A stretch of 64,000 bases of DNA, from NCBI GenBank assembly GCA_014549065.1, contig JACDOX010000008.1:220091-284090 (forward strand). The letters run 5' to 3'. Made by a program: the position numbers and the translations under genes. Shown here in pieces: positions 11,915 through 25,350 of the stretch; positions within the stretch are counted from its first letter, which is position 1, and each line of letters opens with the position of its first letter. The stretch comes from Cardinalis cardinalis. Its lineage: Eukaryota > Chordata > Aves > Passeriformes > Cardinalidae. The notes beneath the pieces were generated by a model. It did not search any database. It saw only the letters and a program-made list of their open reading frames with translations, and had not been told where the DNA came from.

Positions 11915-14108
11915 TAGCCTTTTGAGGTGTCTNGAAATAGTAATTTCATTTAAAATTACAGTTTCAAAACATAACTAACAAATTACTTAAGCACAGTACC
12001 ACATGGATTTTCTGGTGGGTGGGATTCAGACTGCCACACAGCAAAATGAGCCCTTCAGAACTTGGGTGAGCAGCTGCTCATTAGCATCAGGATCTTACCT
12101 GGCACATGTGCTCGTAATGAGTAACTACTTGCATACATTTCATACCTTCTGCCTTGCACAAAATAGCCCATTAGAAATGTAAGGTCTGCTCCTTATCTTC
12201 TGGGAATTTTTGCTTTTAAAATAATTTTGGTTAGGATGTAAGAACATTCCCACCCAATTACCCATTTCTATATTTGCTTGATGTGGGAACAGATATGTCG
12301 TCTGTGAAGTGACAAAAGTGGGGGCCCCTCTGGATCAGCAAACAGGCAAACTGCTGTCTCTCACCAGAGGCTGTGAGCATCAGGCCTTGGCCTCACTTGC
12401 CTTGGCCCCTCTCTCCTGCTTGGGTCTCTGGCCTTGCGGGTGCAGTGAGGTTCTGCACATTTTGACCCCACAGGAACTTAAGCAATGGACAATGGAGAGA
12501 AGTCCCTGGAGGATGAAATTTTGGCCAACCAGACAAGATTAGGAATTGGGTATAGGCAGCATCGTCCTTCATATTGGCCACTTTTTAGTCTGTACTGTAT
12601 TTATTGCCAGGCATGTTAGGATATGTTACCTAGTACAACCAGATGTGTCAGAGTTTTAACCTTTCAACTTTCGAATATCACCTTTCAGTTGCAAAAAGCC
12701 TATTTGCCAGTGTGGCCTCATCTATGCTGAGGGTAATTTACTCTGCCGCTGAACTGTGGCCACGTGGAGGTTGAAGAGTAGTAGCCATAGACCAAAATGT
12801 TACAATGCTCTGCAGCAGTTTCAGGCAAAAGAGTACCACATCTAATTAAAACTGCAGGAGGAAGCCACAGGGGTTTCTTCTTCCTTTGATGCCTNTTCCA
12901 TTACAGGAGCACATCAAATAGAGTTTTCTCCGCATTGTTGGAAAGAAACCACCCTCACGAAGCCAGTCTGGCACTACCCATGGCTTTGAGTGTTTGTATT
13001 GTCTGCTCAGTGGACATTTAGGTTACCGTGCCTCCCCTCAGCACATATTAAAATTAAATGTTAACAAAAATTGGCTACCATATTGTTTGAATCCTGAGCA
13101 CAACTCTGCATATAAACCATTACATGACATTCTATTGAACTTTTTCTTGTACAGACGGTACCTAACAGCTCATCCTGCACTGTTGGTTTTGGCAAGTTCA
13201 CTACAGCATATAATAAATCAAGGAAAGAAAAAGCTTTTTGGCCTAATGTTGTACAGACTGCTGTAATGTTAGACTACAGAAAGCAGTTCTGTTTTTAGAC
13301 ATCCTTTTACTAACCCAACATTCATAATTTATGATTCCACTGTAAAATTCCTGCAACACTACACCAGAAGTAGTGCTGCCCTTTAATTAAGTGCTCTCAG
13401 TAGGAAAAACGTGAAACTGATGTGCAAAACATATCGCAGTACACAGTGATTGATAGTGATTACTTCTTTATGAACCCAGCCTGAAGGTCTGAACTTCCTG
13501 ATGGGTAAAATAGTCCATGGGGCTACTTCCTGAGATTGCCTAGTGGGGATCAGCCAGAGTTAGCAATATCTGAGGAGTTCCTAAGTTTTCAGAGCCATTA
13601 CAACACAACTTTCTGTTTCTTCTGAATTGTGCTTTATGTTAATAATTACCTGAATAATAGCTCATTGCAGAGATTATATTTTAAGGATTCATTGTTATCT
13701 TCATGGTATAATAATTTGAATGAACCGGGACATGTGTAAAACCTTGTATCTTTAATGTCTGCACACACAAATCTAAAAGAGCAAGGTGCATGTCAAAAGA
13801 NGTTTTTCTGTATATCACAGTTACTGAATATTATTTAGTATTTAATTCTAAATTAAAGGTATCTTTTACTGACGTGTGCAGAAGATTCAAAATAAAAAAC
13901 TGAAACTCTTATGTGGATTCTGTGAGTCTCTAAATATAATTTTTATTCATGGAATCAGGTACTATTGACATCAATCAAGTGCACATTCAAAATACTCCCT
14001 CCAACTTTGCAGTGAAGTTACCAGATTTGCGTTGGAATCACAGAGGTGGGAAATTGAAATTGCCCAAACACAGTTACATAAGTTCATTTTTCTTTTTTTG
14101 TTTGATAG

Positions 14109-14244
14109 GTTTGGCCCTGGNTTAGTCATCTACTGGTACGGATTTATTGAAGAGCTGGACTGCCATCGTGAGCGTGGCATCCTGCTAAAAGACTGCTTCC
14201 CTACTGACATTGTGACTCTGCGGCACAGCATGGCTCAGCGCTGA
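14109..14244 (+). CDS. CDIN1: CDIN1 (C15orf41) terminal coding exon
   Basis: The exon encodes the last 44 residues of CDAN1-interacting nuclease 1, starting at FGPGLVIYWYGF and ending RHSMAQR before the TGA at 14242-14244. From memory of human CDIN1, the stretch FGPGLVIYWYGFI-ELDC-RERGILLK-CFPT-IVTL-HS matches almost throughout. A pyrimidine-rich tract ending in AG at 14107-14108 is the splice acceptor. The first exon base completes an Arg codon split by the intron, matching the Asn-Arg that precedes FGPG in human. CDIN1 is a predicted PD-(D/E)XK-type nuclease of about 281 residues that partners with codanin-1; defects cause congenital dyserythropoietic anaemia type Ib. The ambiguous base at 14121 is the third position of a GGN glycine codon, so it does not change the protein. 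The tail ends MAQR, slightly longer than the human ending as I recall it. Earlier exons lie outside the window. Confidence 0.93.
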
Positions 14245-15236
14245 TGTTGGAGGAAGAGGTAAATCCGGAAGCAATTTTACTTTCCTGCAGTGTAAACTAA
14301 TGGCAGCATCTGCCCTGAACTTCAGCTGAACTCCTGCTGCCTGCCCTTATGCTACTGCTGCTTTACACAAACATATCAAGAGTTTCTGTTTTGCTTCAGA
14401 CCTCTGTTGTGATCAGCCAAAAAAGACAGACACAACCCACTCATTATCAGCAGTTCTGTCTCTGTCAAACAGCTAGTTTCAAGATACTCATAATCTTTCT
14501 TCCTTCCGGATGGCTTCTTCAAGCATTCTAAACAAAGACAAAAATGCAGAGGCTGAAAGGTGGAGCTTTCAGTTCTTTTCCCTGTTACAGAGTCACCTAT
14601 AAAATTAAGTGCTTTCTGTGAATTCATTATGTGCTAGTGATGTGACTAAAACACCTACAGTGATGTGGAGGTTTGGTGAAGACTGTTGGTTTGGGGCTTT
14701 AGACAATATAGGGCAAAGCTGGTAAAGCCCAAGTGGTAAGAGAGGATCATGGCTGTTNCAGTAAATAGCCAGATTTGGAGATAATAATTGGTGTNTGTGT
14801 TTTGTCACTATCTGATTGTTAAAATCAACAANGGAATCCCAAGTTAACAGTTAAAAAATAGGAGATTTTGAGAGGGGGTGAAAGCAAAGAACACAGATTT
14901 TCTTTTATGTATATAAGCCTGTGAAATTTGGGGGTGGTATGGGGGAGGCTTTATAAGTATTTTAATGACTCAAAAATAACTCATGTTTTGTCTTTTTCTC
15001 TTCCTCACCCCTGGGGAATCTATACTTAGGAATTTTTCTCTTAACTGACTAAAGAAGAAATCTCTCTTTACCCCTGCAGGTACTGTAGCAAATTTCTGGC
15101 ACACTGAAGTCTAAAAGAACATGCAGGAGCTTTCTATGTGACTTGTTTCTGAAGGAGTTTACCATCCCAGTGTTCAAGAAGGGGAATTAAAAAAGACATA
15201 CAACAGTGCTTCATACTGGATCAGTTCCACAAGACA

Positions 15237-15242
15237 AATAAA
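15237..15242 (+). terminator. Candidate poly(A) signal AATAAA (proximal)
   Basis: Canonical hexamer in the sense strand about 1.0 kb past the CDIN1 stop codon, with a following TTGTTTTCTTG and TTGTTTTTCTGTTG tract that fits a downstream U/GU-rich element. Confidence 0.6.
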
Positions 15243-15600
15243 GCACGCAAGTTTCTGAAGTTTCCTGCGTACTTGTTTTCTTGTAAGAGCCTTGTTTTTC
15301 TGTTGTTAGAACCGCCAAGATCAGAAGTTCATTGAGGTGGGTGTTAGCCTTTGGTGAAGTNTGGAGTTCAGTCTCTTCTTTTTCTATCCACATTGCCACT
15401 CAGAGGAGCAAGACTGGGTCTCAGGTTTGTGCTCTCAGCCTAATGACNGCGGCTTGCTGGGCTTGACACACTTCAGTTCTCTTCTGTGTGCCAACTATTA
15501 CTCAGGAAAGGACAAAATATTTTAAAATGTCAGTGAGAGATTTGCCTGTATGCTCATCATGTTCAGATTTTCTGAGAAGGGCTATGGATTCAGCTGTAGA

Positions 15601-15606
15601 AATAAA
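15601..15606 (+). terminator. Candidate poly(A) signal AATAAA (distal)
   Basis: Second canonical hexamer downstream of CDIN1; a possible alternative 3' end. The downstream element is less clear than for the proximal site. Confidence 0.4.
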
Positions 15607-18059
15607 GGTCTGATAACAGTCTCCCTTAAGCACAAGTTGATGATCTTTTCCACAAAGAAAGGGTCTCTAAAACATTACAGTGCATATTCATCACCTTTTT
15701 TTTTCGTTGAAGTGATACATATGTTTTCAAAAATCGTGTGCAGACTTTAAAAAGTCTTTAAAGAGTCTTGCCTTGAGTGGAAAGAATATTAATCCTAATC
15801 AGGAGTTTTTCAGCTGCAGTTTTCAGATGCATACACAGTATTTTTATTTTTAATTTTTAATTTTCACCTTAACACTTTCTGGTAAGTTTTAGGCAAGAGT
15901 TTATCATTTTGACAAATCTTTAATTTTCAAGAAAAAATGTNTTTAATCTTCTAGTACTCTGTCCCTTACTGCAGAGATAAACTAGTATAGTTCCAATGAG
16001 TTATTGTTGTATAGAGATATTTTCCTGGGTTTGAGTGTGTTATAGTAAAAAATATAGTAAAAAATATTCAAGCACCTGNAAGTCATTTGCGTTCAGCTAT
16101 TTAAGGTATTGTGCTGAGCTTGTTTTACCTGACCAGCTGTAAGGTATCTGCCCTTACAGATTCACAGAAGCAGTCTGTGAATGTACCTGCCTGATGCTAC
16201 ATTTAGGGTGGTGCTCCCCCTGGGACTTTTAACTATGGTTTAGGTTAATNGAATGTGTAAAATCAGCAAGAGAATAAAAAAGAAGGAATAACTGAACATT
16301 GTCATAGTAGNAAATTCAGAAGTAATGGTTGTCTGAGTGAAATAGGTTTTAAAGGCAAACGGTATTTGTTTTAGCTACTGCATATGCTTTCTGTTGTATG
16401 AAATCATTTAAATCAGCTTTTACATGATAAACTAATGCTGCTTTTTCTGTTTGAATAAATTAAATTTATCNGCACAGATGTTGAAAATTCTGCTAACCTT
16501 CATCAAAGCTTTGCTTTATTTGTTTTTACATTAAANAAATTTATGTGGAGAGACACAGATAAGGCTTATATTTGTGTACTTATTCCTCTACCTAATGCTG
16601 TGACATAACAGGTTGGAAAGCAGTACAGCTGTCTTTAATCAGAGCTTTGAATTCATCTTCATATATTGCCCACTTAAAGAATCTGTATTAGAATAAGGAT
16701 GNAATTAACCACAAAAGTCTATATACTGTACCAATTTCATTGCATGCTGTCAAAAAAGCTTTGCTACTGCAAAAACTATGCTGTGTCACTATTTTAAATG
16801 CTGAAAGCAAAAAATTAGGACTGTTTTGTTATTACTGCTTGTATACTGCAAAAAAANCCNCTTTATNTGGCTATTTTCTCTGTTTATCAGATGTAAACAT
16901 CAACNTTCTATTAAAGAGGAAGGCAATAATGTTTGTTTGTGGGGNTTTTTTTGGTTTGTATTTCTTAAACAATGTCTTAAACATTCTTAAACATTAATTT
17001 CTTAAACAATTTCTTAACATTAAAACCAAATTCAGCTTTATGAAGTATTCTNTAGAGTGTGCTAATGAATTATGCCAAGCCAGAAAACAGAAGTGAACAT
17101 AAAACTGAATGATGTTCTCACTGGCATATATAGACTTGCAAGCATCTGCTCTTACAACCACTGTTATAAGGCCTGTTCTGAGCTTTAGGAATTGATGTAA
17201 TTGCACTGAGCAGGGAAGCAAAATTTCCTTGTAGAGGAGGAACAACACAGTGGTGGGTCACACACTCTAGTATAGGAAGAAAACAGAGATTTTACCATTC
17301 CTATATTCTGGGGACACATTATTAGCATGAGTTTAATAGTCTTTCCCTAAAGACATCTCAGAGCAGAAAAAGTTTTGTCTAAAGTTGAAGAGAAGGGACC
17401 AAATGTCTTATTGTGCTTACCTCATTACATTAATGGTACTGGTAGTTCATTAATAGTTTTTATCCTGTTCTGTTGTATTTGCTCATTCAAAAAGTCATTC
17501 TTTCCTGGTATTTGTTTTTGGGTTTTTCCACTGTCTAGGCTACTACAAAAGACTGTGAATGCCTCTTTCCCTTTTCCAGTCCTCCCCTTTTAATGCTCCA
17601 TCTTATTTTAACCATTTCACTTTTATTTATTCAATATCCTCCCATTTGCTNATGTGTCCTATTTGAAAAGTTTTCTACCATGTTTTCTACCACCCACTTC
17701 TGTTTCTGTTACTATATATGAAGAGTGCTATTTCCATTTCTGTATACATTTGAACTGACCAACCATGTTAAGCAATTTTGCTCTTACTCTAATTAAAGTA
17801 GCAGCTCTGCATTCCAGGGAGACTGTCCCCAAAATTTCCACATGGCTTTGCAATGAGGAACCTTTGTGATGCTCTTCATACTCTTGGTATGACACACAGA
17901 TCATTTCTGCAAGCTGGGACTATTCACCAAACAGAGTGCACTTAGTGCAGAATAATCACTCACTCCTCAACTGAGAGTACAGTTGTACAAAGGACTTAGT
18001 GCCTCTGTGCTACTAGAAAATAGGCAAAGGAAATATTAGGAATCCAGCTGTTAAAGCTG

Positions 18060-18084
18060 AAGGTTCCTTTAATTAAGGAACCTT
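18060..18084. repeat. Inverted repeat AAGGTTCCTT - 5 nt - AAGGAACCTT
   Basis: Ten-base perfect arms flank TAATT. The junction forms TTAATTAA, a homeodomain-type core. TTCC and GGAA half-sites face each other across the spacer. Confidence 0.85.
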
Positions 18085-19489
18085 GCCTTGTCTAAGCTNA
18101 TGCCTTGTTTGTGTGGTACTTCTGCAAGGAGTTCTGTTGAAGTTAAAGATTTAGCTTTCCTCCTGTGGCAGCTCTGCTTGGTTCAGAGTGGAAAAGATGG
18201 CTTTCTCCCCATTTCCACATCACAGTACATCCTACAGAGTGTTGTTATTTACCAGAGTTGATAACAAGTCCTCAAGGGTTAACAAAAAGTATACAGAATT
18301 TAACTTGATTCTTGGTGTTGCTTTGTCTGATGTAGTCTTACAATAGCTAACTTCTAAAGGGATCTTCTGCTGTTAGATAGTGAATACTGAACTAGGATAA
18401 CAGTTGTTAGAAACATGAGTTTGTTATTTCAAGGGTGAGATAAATTACATTAGAACAAATGCAGCTCAAGTATCGATTTAATATTACAGAATTAAATGGG
18501 AGGCTGCTTACAAAAACAATAAAAAATTCCTCCTATCATGTTATTCTAAGTCACAAAGGGTGATTTGTTGTGGATTTTCAGGTTATTCAGAAATAACCTT
18601 TTTATTACATTGACAAAAGAAGAAACCTCAAGGGCTTGCTCTTTACACTGGTGTGATAGGAACCTAAAGTGTGCCTGTTGAAAAATGAACTAGCTAACAA
18701 TGGGAGCTTGGCAGCAGCTTCACCATTTATAGAGAAACCGTCTATCTAGTATGATCTGTATAAAATAGACCTCGCTTAGGTTAGGGAAAGGTCACAAGTT
18801 ACACAAAGTTTGGATAGTCTAAATGCGTTACTCAAAACTAACTCTCCTGTGTACAGTAAATATTAATTGAATCTGTATTATTAAAAACATGCCAGGATTC
18901 AAAAGATTAAATAAGGAAGATGTAATTATGAGCTACATAATAAACAGAGAAGTTTTAGTTCCTCTTGTATTTTTTACTTTCCTGCTATTGTTTCATATAT
19001 GGCTGTTATACAAAGAGCAGCTGAGGTCACCTACTATAAATTACGGGTTTTGTACAATAGTAATATACCAAAATTATTCCAGAGTTGGATCAAAGAGCTT
19101 CAAAAGACTTTTCAGAAACTTTTCCACATAATAAAGAGACTCTATTTTGATGTCCTTTGCTTATGAGAATTTCTTGGTTTAGAGATGCATCTTTTAGAGT
19201 ATTCAGCTGCTTGCATTGATATAGTGATATGTGAACACACAGGATTTGCATAATTTGTTTGTGGCCTCAAATAAGCATGAAGTGGTAATATCAAAAAAAC
19301 CGTTTAAATATATTACCTGGTGCATTTTTCAGGCTAAGTTTTTAAGTGATCTAAGTAAAAACAATTTTGTTTGTGTGTTTATTTAAGGAAGCTAGCAAGA
19401 TCTCAAGTCACATTTGATATTTCTTCTATTTACAAACATACAAATCCTATTTACAATGNTAACATTATTAAAAATGATAACAGTAATTC

Positions 19490-19700
19490 TTAGCGGCTCT
19501 CAGCTGGCATCACATTCCTGCAAAGGATGCCTGCGTGCCCTCGCTTCTGGCCAGGCTTTCACCTAATGTGAACAATCAGATGTCATCTGCACAGATCCAT
19601 AGATGTGGCACTGCGATGTCAGCGCAAAATGAAATGTCAATGCAGGCGTACGGAGACCGAGTAACGGTATTGAAACCATGTCAGGGCATATCTACAGAGA
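19490..19700. promoter_or_regulatory. CpG-containing islet in AT-rich DNA, possible regulatory element
   Basis: About ten CpG dinucleotides in 210 bp (for example GCGTGCCCTCGC, GCGATGTCAGCGC and GGCGTACGGAGACCGAGTAACGG), where the surrounding kilobases have very few. It is followed by a run of TAATTA- and CAATT-type motifs to about 19,900. No promoter elements or coding exon are recognised. A conserved enhancer or a young, not yet CpG-depleted insertion would both fit. Confidence 0.35.
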
Positions 19701-22700
19701 CCACGTTACTCTGTCACTGTGGTTTTAGGAAGATCACTTTGAAATGTTAAAATGAAATGAAACTAAGTCAATTAGGTAATAACAATTGAGGTTCAGGGAT
19801 TAATTGAGGGCCTAAGGTGAAGCCAGTGGCCATTAACCCCAGCTAGTTATTAATTTTAGAGAAATAGAGAAATACCCTTGGCTAAGGTTATTGTCATTAT
19901 TATTAGAGAGTTGTGGGGGTTTATTCCCTATATTGTATAAATACCTTTTGCTGTTGCTTTTAATAGTGATACACAAAGTGTGGTGTTAAAGGGTAGTTAA
20001 AGGCATATTAGTGCAAAGTTAAGGTTTTTTAGGAAGTGTATCTACCCAATAGCAGACAACCACTTCTTTTTCATATAGATATTTTACAGATTTTTATTGA
20101 TATCCAGCTGTCTGTAAACAGACAGATTTACTATAGTGTATTTTCCTCTGAGTAAGGAAGGAAAACAATACCAACATGGAGAAATACTCATTTACACAGC
20201 AACAACTGTTTGCATGGCCCAAGTATTCACTGTTAACTTAAATCAGACATGAAAATTAGTCAAACAACAATATTAAATCATTATTTTTGAAAATACATAA
20301 ACAAGCACCAAGTCAAGGTTATAAACTTTTATGCAAATACAGGATTTCAGTGTATATGACTGTAGCGTTAGGACACAAATGTGTAATATATTATTCTTTT
20401 ATCATTTCAATGAGAGACTCTTGCCAAGAGCAATGACTCTGTGGTTCAACATGCTATACAACACATGAAATCTGTCTGGGTCTCTGTCCCAAGGAGAGAA
20501 GGCAGGACACTAGATCAAAGGAATGCAATCGTTTTCTTTTAAAATATTTATTTGTATGAATTTGTGTGTATTTTTATATNATGATAATATAAAGCAAATA
20601 TACACAAACATTATTTTTGCTGTTAATAAATACCAACTACCCTTTCTCTTAGAGAAGTCCCTGATAGATATTTGCTCAGTATAGGTGTGTTGGTGGAGGT
20701 CTTCAGGAAAGGGCAGTAAATCAACAATTTTTCTTGTTGTAGAAGGTGGTATCCCGTGTTTTTAACGTTGGTGAGAGCAGGGATACATTTCTGCAAGTTA
20801 GGTGACACTGATGTTGAGTGAGCATGACATGGGAGAGGGGATGAGCTACACCTGGAGGAGTCCAGGCCCAGCCCTGCTGAGAGGCAGCAGCTTTTAGAAC
20901 TTGACCTGGACATGCTGGGGCTTCTGTCTCCAATGTGATGCTGCACTGTTGTGGTCTCGCCTCCCAAAGTGCCTCAGGGGTGCTGAGAAGATTTCTGAAA
21001 GGTCTTTGAAACTCCTAGTAAGAAGAGTACTGTGAAAATGCAAGCTTTATTACAAGAGAACATCTTCCATTACGAATGGATGTATTGGATTAAATTTTTT
21101 CTTGCTAATTTTCNTTTGCTTTTCCATAGGAAGCATTGATTCCACACTCCATTTTGTATTCTGCCTCAGCATGATAGCTTCATAATGAATGGAAAAACAT
21201 AAAAATTAGTTTGATCAGTTTATTTCCATACACACTTTAAGCAGCCTTATATTAATGTGTTTGGCACTGCATTACATACAAATGATAAAATACACTTAGA
21301 AAGCTATAGTCTGGCTGCACATCATAAAAAAATAGGCACAGTTGAGTCTCAAGACATACAGTTTCATCCTTCCTCTGAGGCACAACTGTCTATACAGATC
21401 AGCTTAAATGTCTGTCTAATCTAGTCCTAAAAAACTGCAATGATGGAGATGCTCAGAAAGATGATGGGAATCCATTCCCCTACCCATCTTTATTTAGTTA
21501 GAAATATTTTTCCAATCTTATCTAAATAATTTTTTGCTGTAATAAGCATGTTACATCTCATCCAATTATAAATGCATATGGAGAGTAAATCTAGTATCTG
21601 CTTTCTTTTTCTGACCGTTTTTGTATTATTTACTCAAAGAATATTTACTCAAAGAAACACCACAAACTCTTCCAGCCTTTTTTCAAAGAAAGTTTTTCAT
21701 GTTATGATTATATTTGTTGTTTTATACTTGTCTTATATTTTAGAAACCCATTATGTACAAGATTTCAGCAANTATGTTCCTTAAGTGACAAGTTGGTATC
21801 TTCTATTTAGGCTGGACCCTTTATAATGCCCACATCCAGATTCATCATAAATCCAGCATTTTTTTTATCCTATTATTTTTTCCTTCTTGCACATACTATT
21901 TGCTAGTGTATTTTTAGTTTTAACTTGCTGACTTCAAACTACTTCTGTGTTCTGTNTAGTTTGAATTTTAATCTCACCCTTTGGAAATAAATACTTGATT
22001 TGATTCACAAAGTTTTGAATGTGTAATTGGAAGTCAATAATTAAAGCATTCAGTGTTTCAGGATTATTACAGAGTTTGATGGTTAGCTGTCACCAATGAA
22101 ATACAGAACAATGAGATATATCCGTCATAAGATGTGCTCTTAAAACTTCTAACACCAGTCTTCATAGTCAGAAGAGATGTGGCTTACTGCTCAGTTTGTG
22201 AAATAAAAATTTACTTAAAATAAATAGTAGGAAAGAGTCTGCTAAGTGGAACATGCAGAAGTAACAACTTTTTTTGCTTAGGTGTACATTTGCCATGAAG
22301 GTCCAAATTCTCAATTCTCAAGTTGGCTTTATCATCTTAAAAGATTCTGTTACTACTAGTCCAGTTCGTCAGCTGTACTGACGAGCNTGTACTGGCTTGC
22401 CAAAAAGTTGGAGGCTCCAGCTGACAGTTGTTTTCCTCTGCTTTCCTTTCAGCCCAGCTTTTCTGTAAGGTTTGCTGAAGGCAGAGGAAAGGTTAAGAGT
22501 TATTTGTGCTCCAGCAACCCACAGACCCAGGAATCTCAGCAACATTTTTTGGCATGACAAAGAGATGTGTCATAAGAATGCAAGATATTATCATACATTT
22601 ACTTTTGTCTTCCATTTGCCTAATCCATGCTATATTTGGCTTGAAACAGTCCTATCCATCTATGCTTTGCATAACTTTGTTTTATGCTCCTTGACCAGAG

Positions 22701-22843
22701 ATACATAACTTACTCATAGCTGATACTAACTACAGACAAAGAAGAAAATGCAGTCTATAATATTTGGGAAACAATGGGGTATTTTAATTATACCCCAGGC
22801 GGTGCCTGTTAGCTGAAAAAGTAACATTGAAGAGTGTATTTAG

Positions 22844-22873
22844 AGGGTGTTACACCCTTGTTACAGGGTGTAA
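22844..22873. repeat. Overlapping hairpins built on AGGGTGT / ACACCCT
   Basis: AGGGTGT-T-ACACCCT (22844-22858) is an odd palindrome. Its right half then pairs again with AGGGTGTAA at 22865-22873 (9-base arms, 6-base loop). The same motif is therefore present three times in 30 bp, in alternating orientation. Confidence 0.85.
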
Positions 22874-25350
22874 TTTTCAATCTCCCTGTTCCCATTTTAC
22901 AAATTGCAAACCCTTCTCCTTCATTCTTCAGTTACTCAGGCATAAGANCTTACACAAAGTGGTCGGTTTGTCAGAGCTCTGCCATGAGGATTCAGAAGCA
23001 AATTCTGTTGGATTTTTCTCATACTTACCCATCTCTGCCCCAGGTGTGCCTGGGGGGAGCTATGAGTCTGATGATGGTTTTTTTCTTATCCTACCCAACA
23101 TCACTCCATTGCTAGCCTAGATCAGAGGCAGGCACCTACTGCATCTGTGTTCAGCAGCACCATGCTGATGGCTGAGCATTTACTCTGTTATTCTTCCACA
23201 GGGACTGGATTTTATTCAGCCTTGTTGGTTTTCTGCTTCTTGGCATGTTAGCAAGCTGGGTTTTCCAACATAAGGAAGGTGTTAAGGTCTCATTCCTACT
23301 TTCTGGGACAACCCTTTAAAAGGTACAGTGACTTTTGCTAATACTGACACAATGCCAATTTTGAGCTGTATGAGCTATGACATGAGGATGGCAAGAGCCA
23401 GTACAGTGCGCACCAAGTAGAAAAACACGTTCCTGCTTAAACAATTAGTTCAGAATTGCTTTACATTTCTCACTAATGAAACTGCTTCACACTCATCCGA
23501 TAAGCTTTTTTAGTCAATTTTTTCGTCTTAATAACATTTCAGTTCTAATTCCATTTTCCTTTAAAAATAGTGCTGTACNTGACTTCTTGTTATCTTTTCT
23601 ATGTTATTCCTTCCTACACTGCTTGTGTGTCTGTCTGTTTCTTCTTCCAAAACTGCTTGCTCCNTGTGCTAAGCCTGACAAAAGTTTTAGTGGCTGCTTC
23701 TGAAGAGAGGCAACCTGCAACCCCTGAAGGACAGCAGGGGGAAAGTGTCACCAGCTCACTTAGCTGACAGCTGCTCTTTGCCCAGTCCTGATTTGGAAGA
23801 CACCCTCAAGATGCCCCACCTTGCTGGGTCAGTACATAGGTGTCTTGTAACCCATGGAAAGTTTCTGCTGCTAAATTGCTTTCAATAAAAGGCATCTTTA
23901 ATCAAAAGCCAGTGTGTTCTCCCAGCATACTCTTCTGGTTGTTTCTATGAAGCTCACTTTTTTTGCTAGTTTACTGTTTCAGTAATGAGGTTTTCTATTA
24001 TTCTTTCCTTTATGTAGTTTTCACTGTTTTCTCTCATCTGATTCAATTTGCTAAATCTCCCCTAGTACCTTTCCATGTGTTTCTAATTCAGGATTTAGAA
24101 AAATAGTATTCATAGGGGTGTAGTAGCCACCACGTTTACAGCAGTGAGACATCAAAACTCTCATGCACACAAGTTGTGTCTTTAAGTATGTTAGCCAGTG
24201 AAATGCATTCCTGTGCTTCCCACTGATCTGGTAACAATGTGGGAACACGGCTTCCTCTGTCTATTTAGCCCTGGGATAGCAAGCCCATAAGTGATGGCTT
24301 CCTGGTTTTATAAATACTGAAAGCTAAACAGCAAAGCATTTTCTGATTTCTTGGCCTCCATTTCCTTCAAAGATATCAAAAAGTGTTTCCTGAATTCTTT
24401 GGCGAGGCGCATTCAATGTGAATCAGGAGCAAAGGAAAACAAAGGAAAGGATCTATCATAAGGATGAAATCCTAGGCTTGAATTCAAGCCTTGACAGTCC
24501 TGTGACAGAAGAACCAAACTGTACCTCTGTTTTGGTCAATGTAGTGTGTGTGTTTTATTATCTGGCTCTACAGAACTGAATCAGCAATAGGATTAGTCTT
24601 GACCTGGCTTTAGATCTAAAAGCNGTTTTGCAACCTGTTTGTGTTGTCTGCAGATGTACTCTAGATTTCTCGCTGTCTCTCATCACTGCAGTGCTTTCTC
24701 TCAGCTCCACAGGTCCAGATTGAAAGGCAGCTTGTGAGACTGGTATACTTTGCTAGAAGCATCAATTTGCCAATGTGCTAAAAATGAAGATACTTTTATA
24801 AAATTGTTTCATTGTCTATTTTTTTAACCTTTCCGCATTGTTCTCACTTTGGAAAGTTCCATTAATTCACACAACTTGTGATAACATTTGTGAAAAACAT
24901 CTTCAATTCAGTTTATCTCCTCAAGTTGTGGAGCCAGGTCTCCTTCCGTGCTGTAAATTATCATTCCTTCAGTGACTTAAAAAACATTTATGTATTTTCT
25001 GATCTACAATTATTAAAGCTCTGGTGGTGCAATAGAAAAGTCAGTGCTTGAAGAAGGAACAGAGAGCCAATGGATACCTCTGCTTTGTATATGGCCTCTG
25101 CCAAAAACACCGAGCTATAGATACAACAAGAATATTGGCAAGGTTTAGATGTATCTGAGTGGCACAAAGTGTGCTGAATGGCAGATGAGCACACTGAGGG
25201 TACACAGGCTTGTCAAGAAATAGGAGGTATCTTTGAGCTGATAAAACTACCTCTGTGTGCCACTGTTCATTTAATGAAAGGAAGCATACAGTACTGCTTG
25301 AATTTTTGTCACTTGAATCCAGTGACAAAAAGTTTATTACCAAATAGTGC

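Larger units (their letters stand above)
1..14108 (+). other. CDIN1: CDIN1 last intron (3' portion)
   Basis: This is everything upstream of the terminal exon acceptor. I searched it for the preceding CDIN1 exon (the ECSHHAYLHDQFWSYWN segment) and saw none, so the whole stretch is assigned to one intron that begins before the window. It is AT-rich and CpG-poor, with two CR1 fragments, an assembly gap in a purine satellite, and small palindromes listed separately. Open frames in it are short, interrupted and without recognisable domains. The assignment rests on the exon at its right end; an unrecognised short exon cannot be excluded. Confidence 0.75.
14245..15620 (+). other. CDIN1: CDIN1 3' untranslated region (end uncertain)
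   Basis: Transcript sequence after the TGA. The first canonical AATAAA is at 15237-15242, followed within about 30-60 bases by T/G-rich sequence suitable as a downstream element, giving a 3' UTR of about 1.0 kb. A second AATAAA at 15601-15606 would extend it to about 1.4 kb. A weaker ATTAAA lies near 15186. No coding sequence is recognised in the interval. Which site is used cannot be decided from sequence alone. Confidence 0.6.

Noticed and set aside
14032..14108. Extension of the CDIN1 reading frame upstream to an ATG at 14032
   Set aside because: This is intron read-through: the sequence before 14109 is a polypyrimidine tract and acceptor, and the translated residues do not resemble CDIN1.
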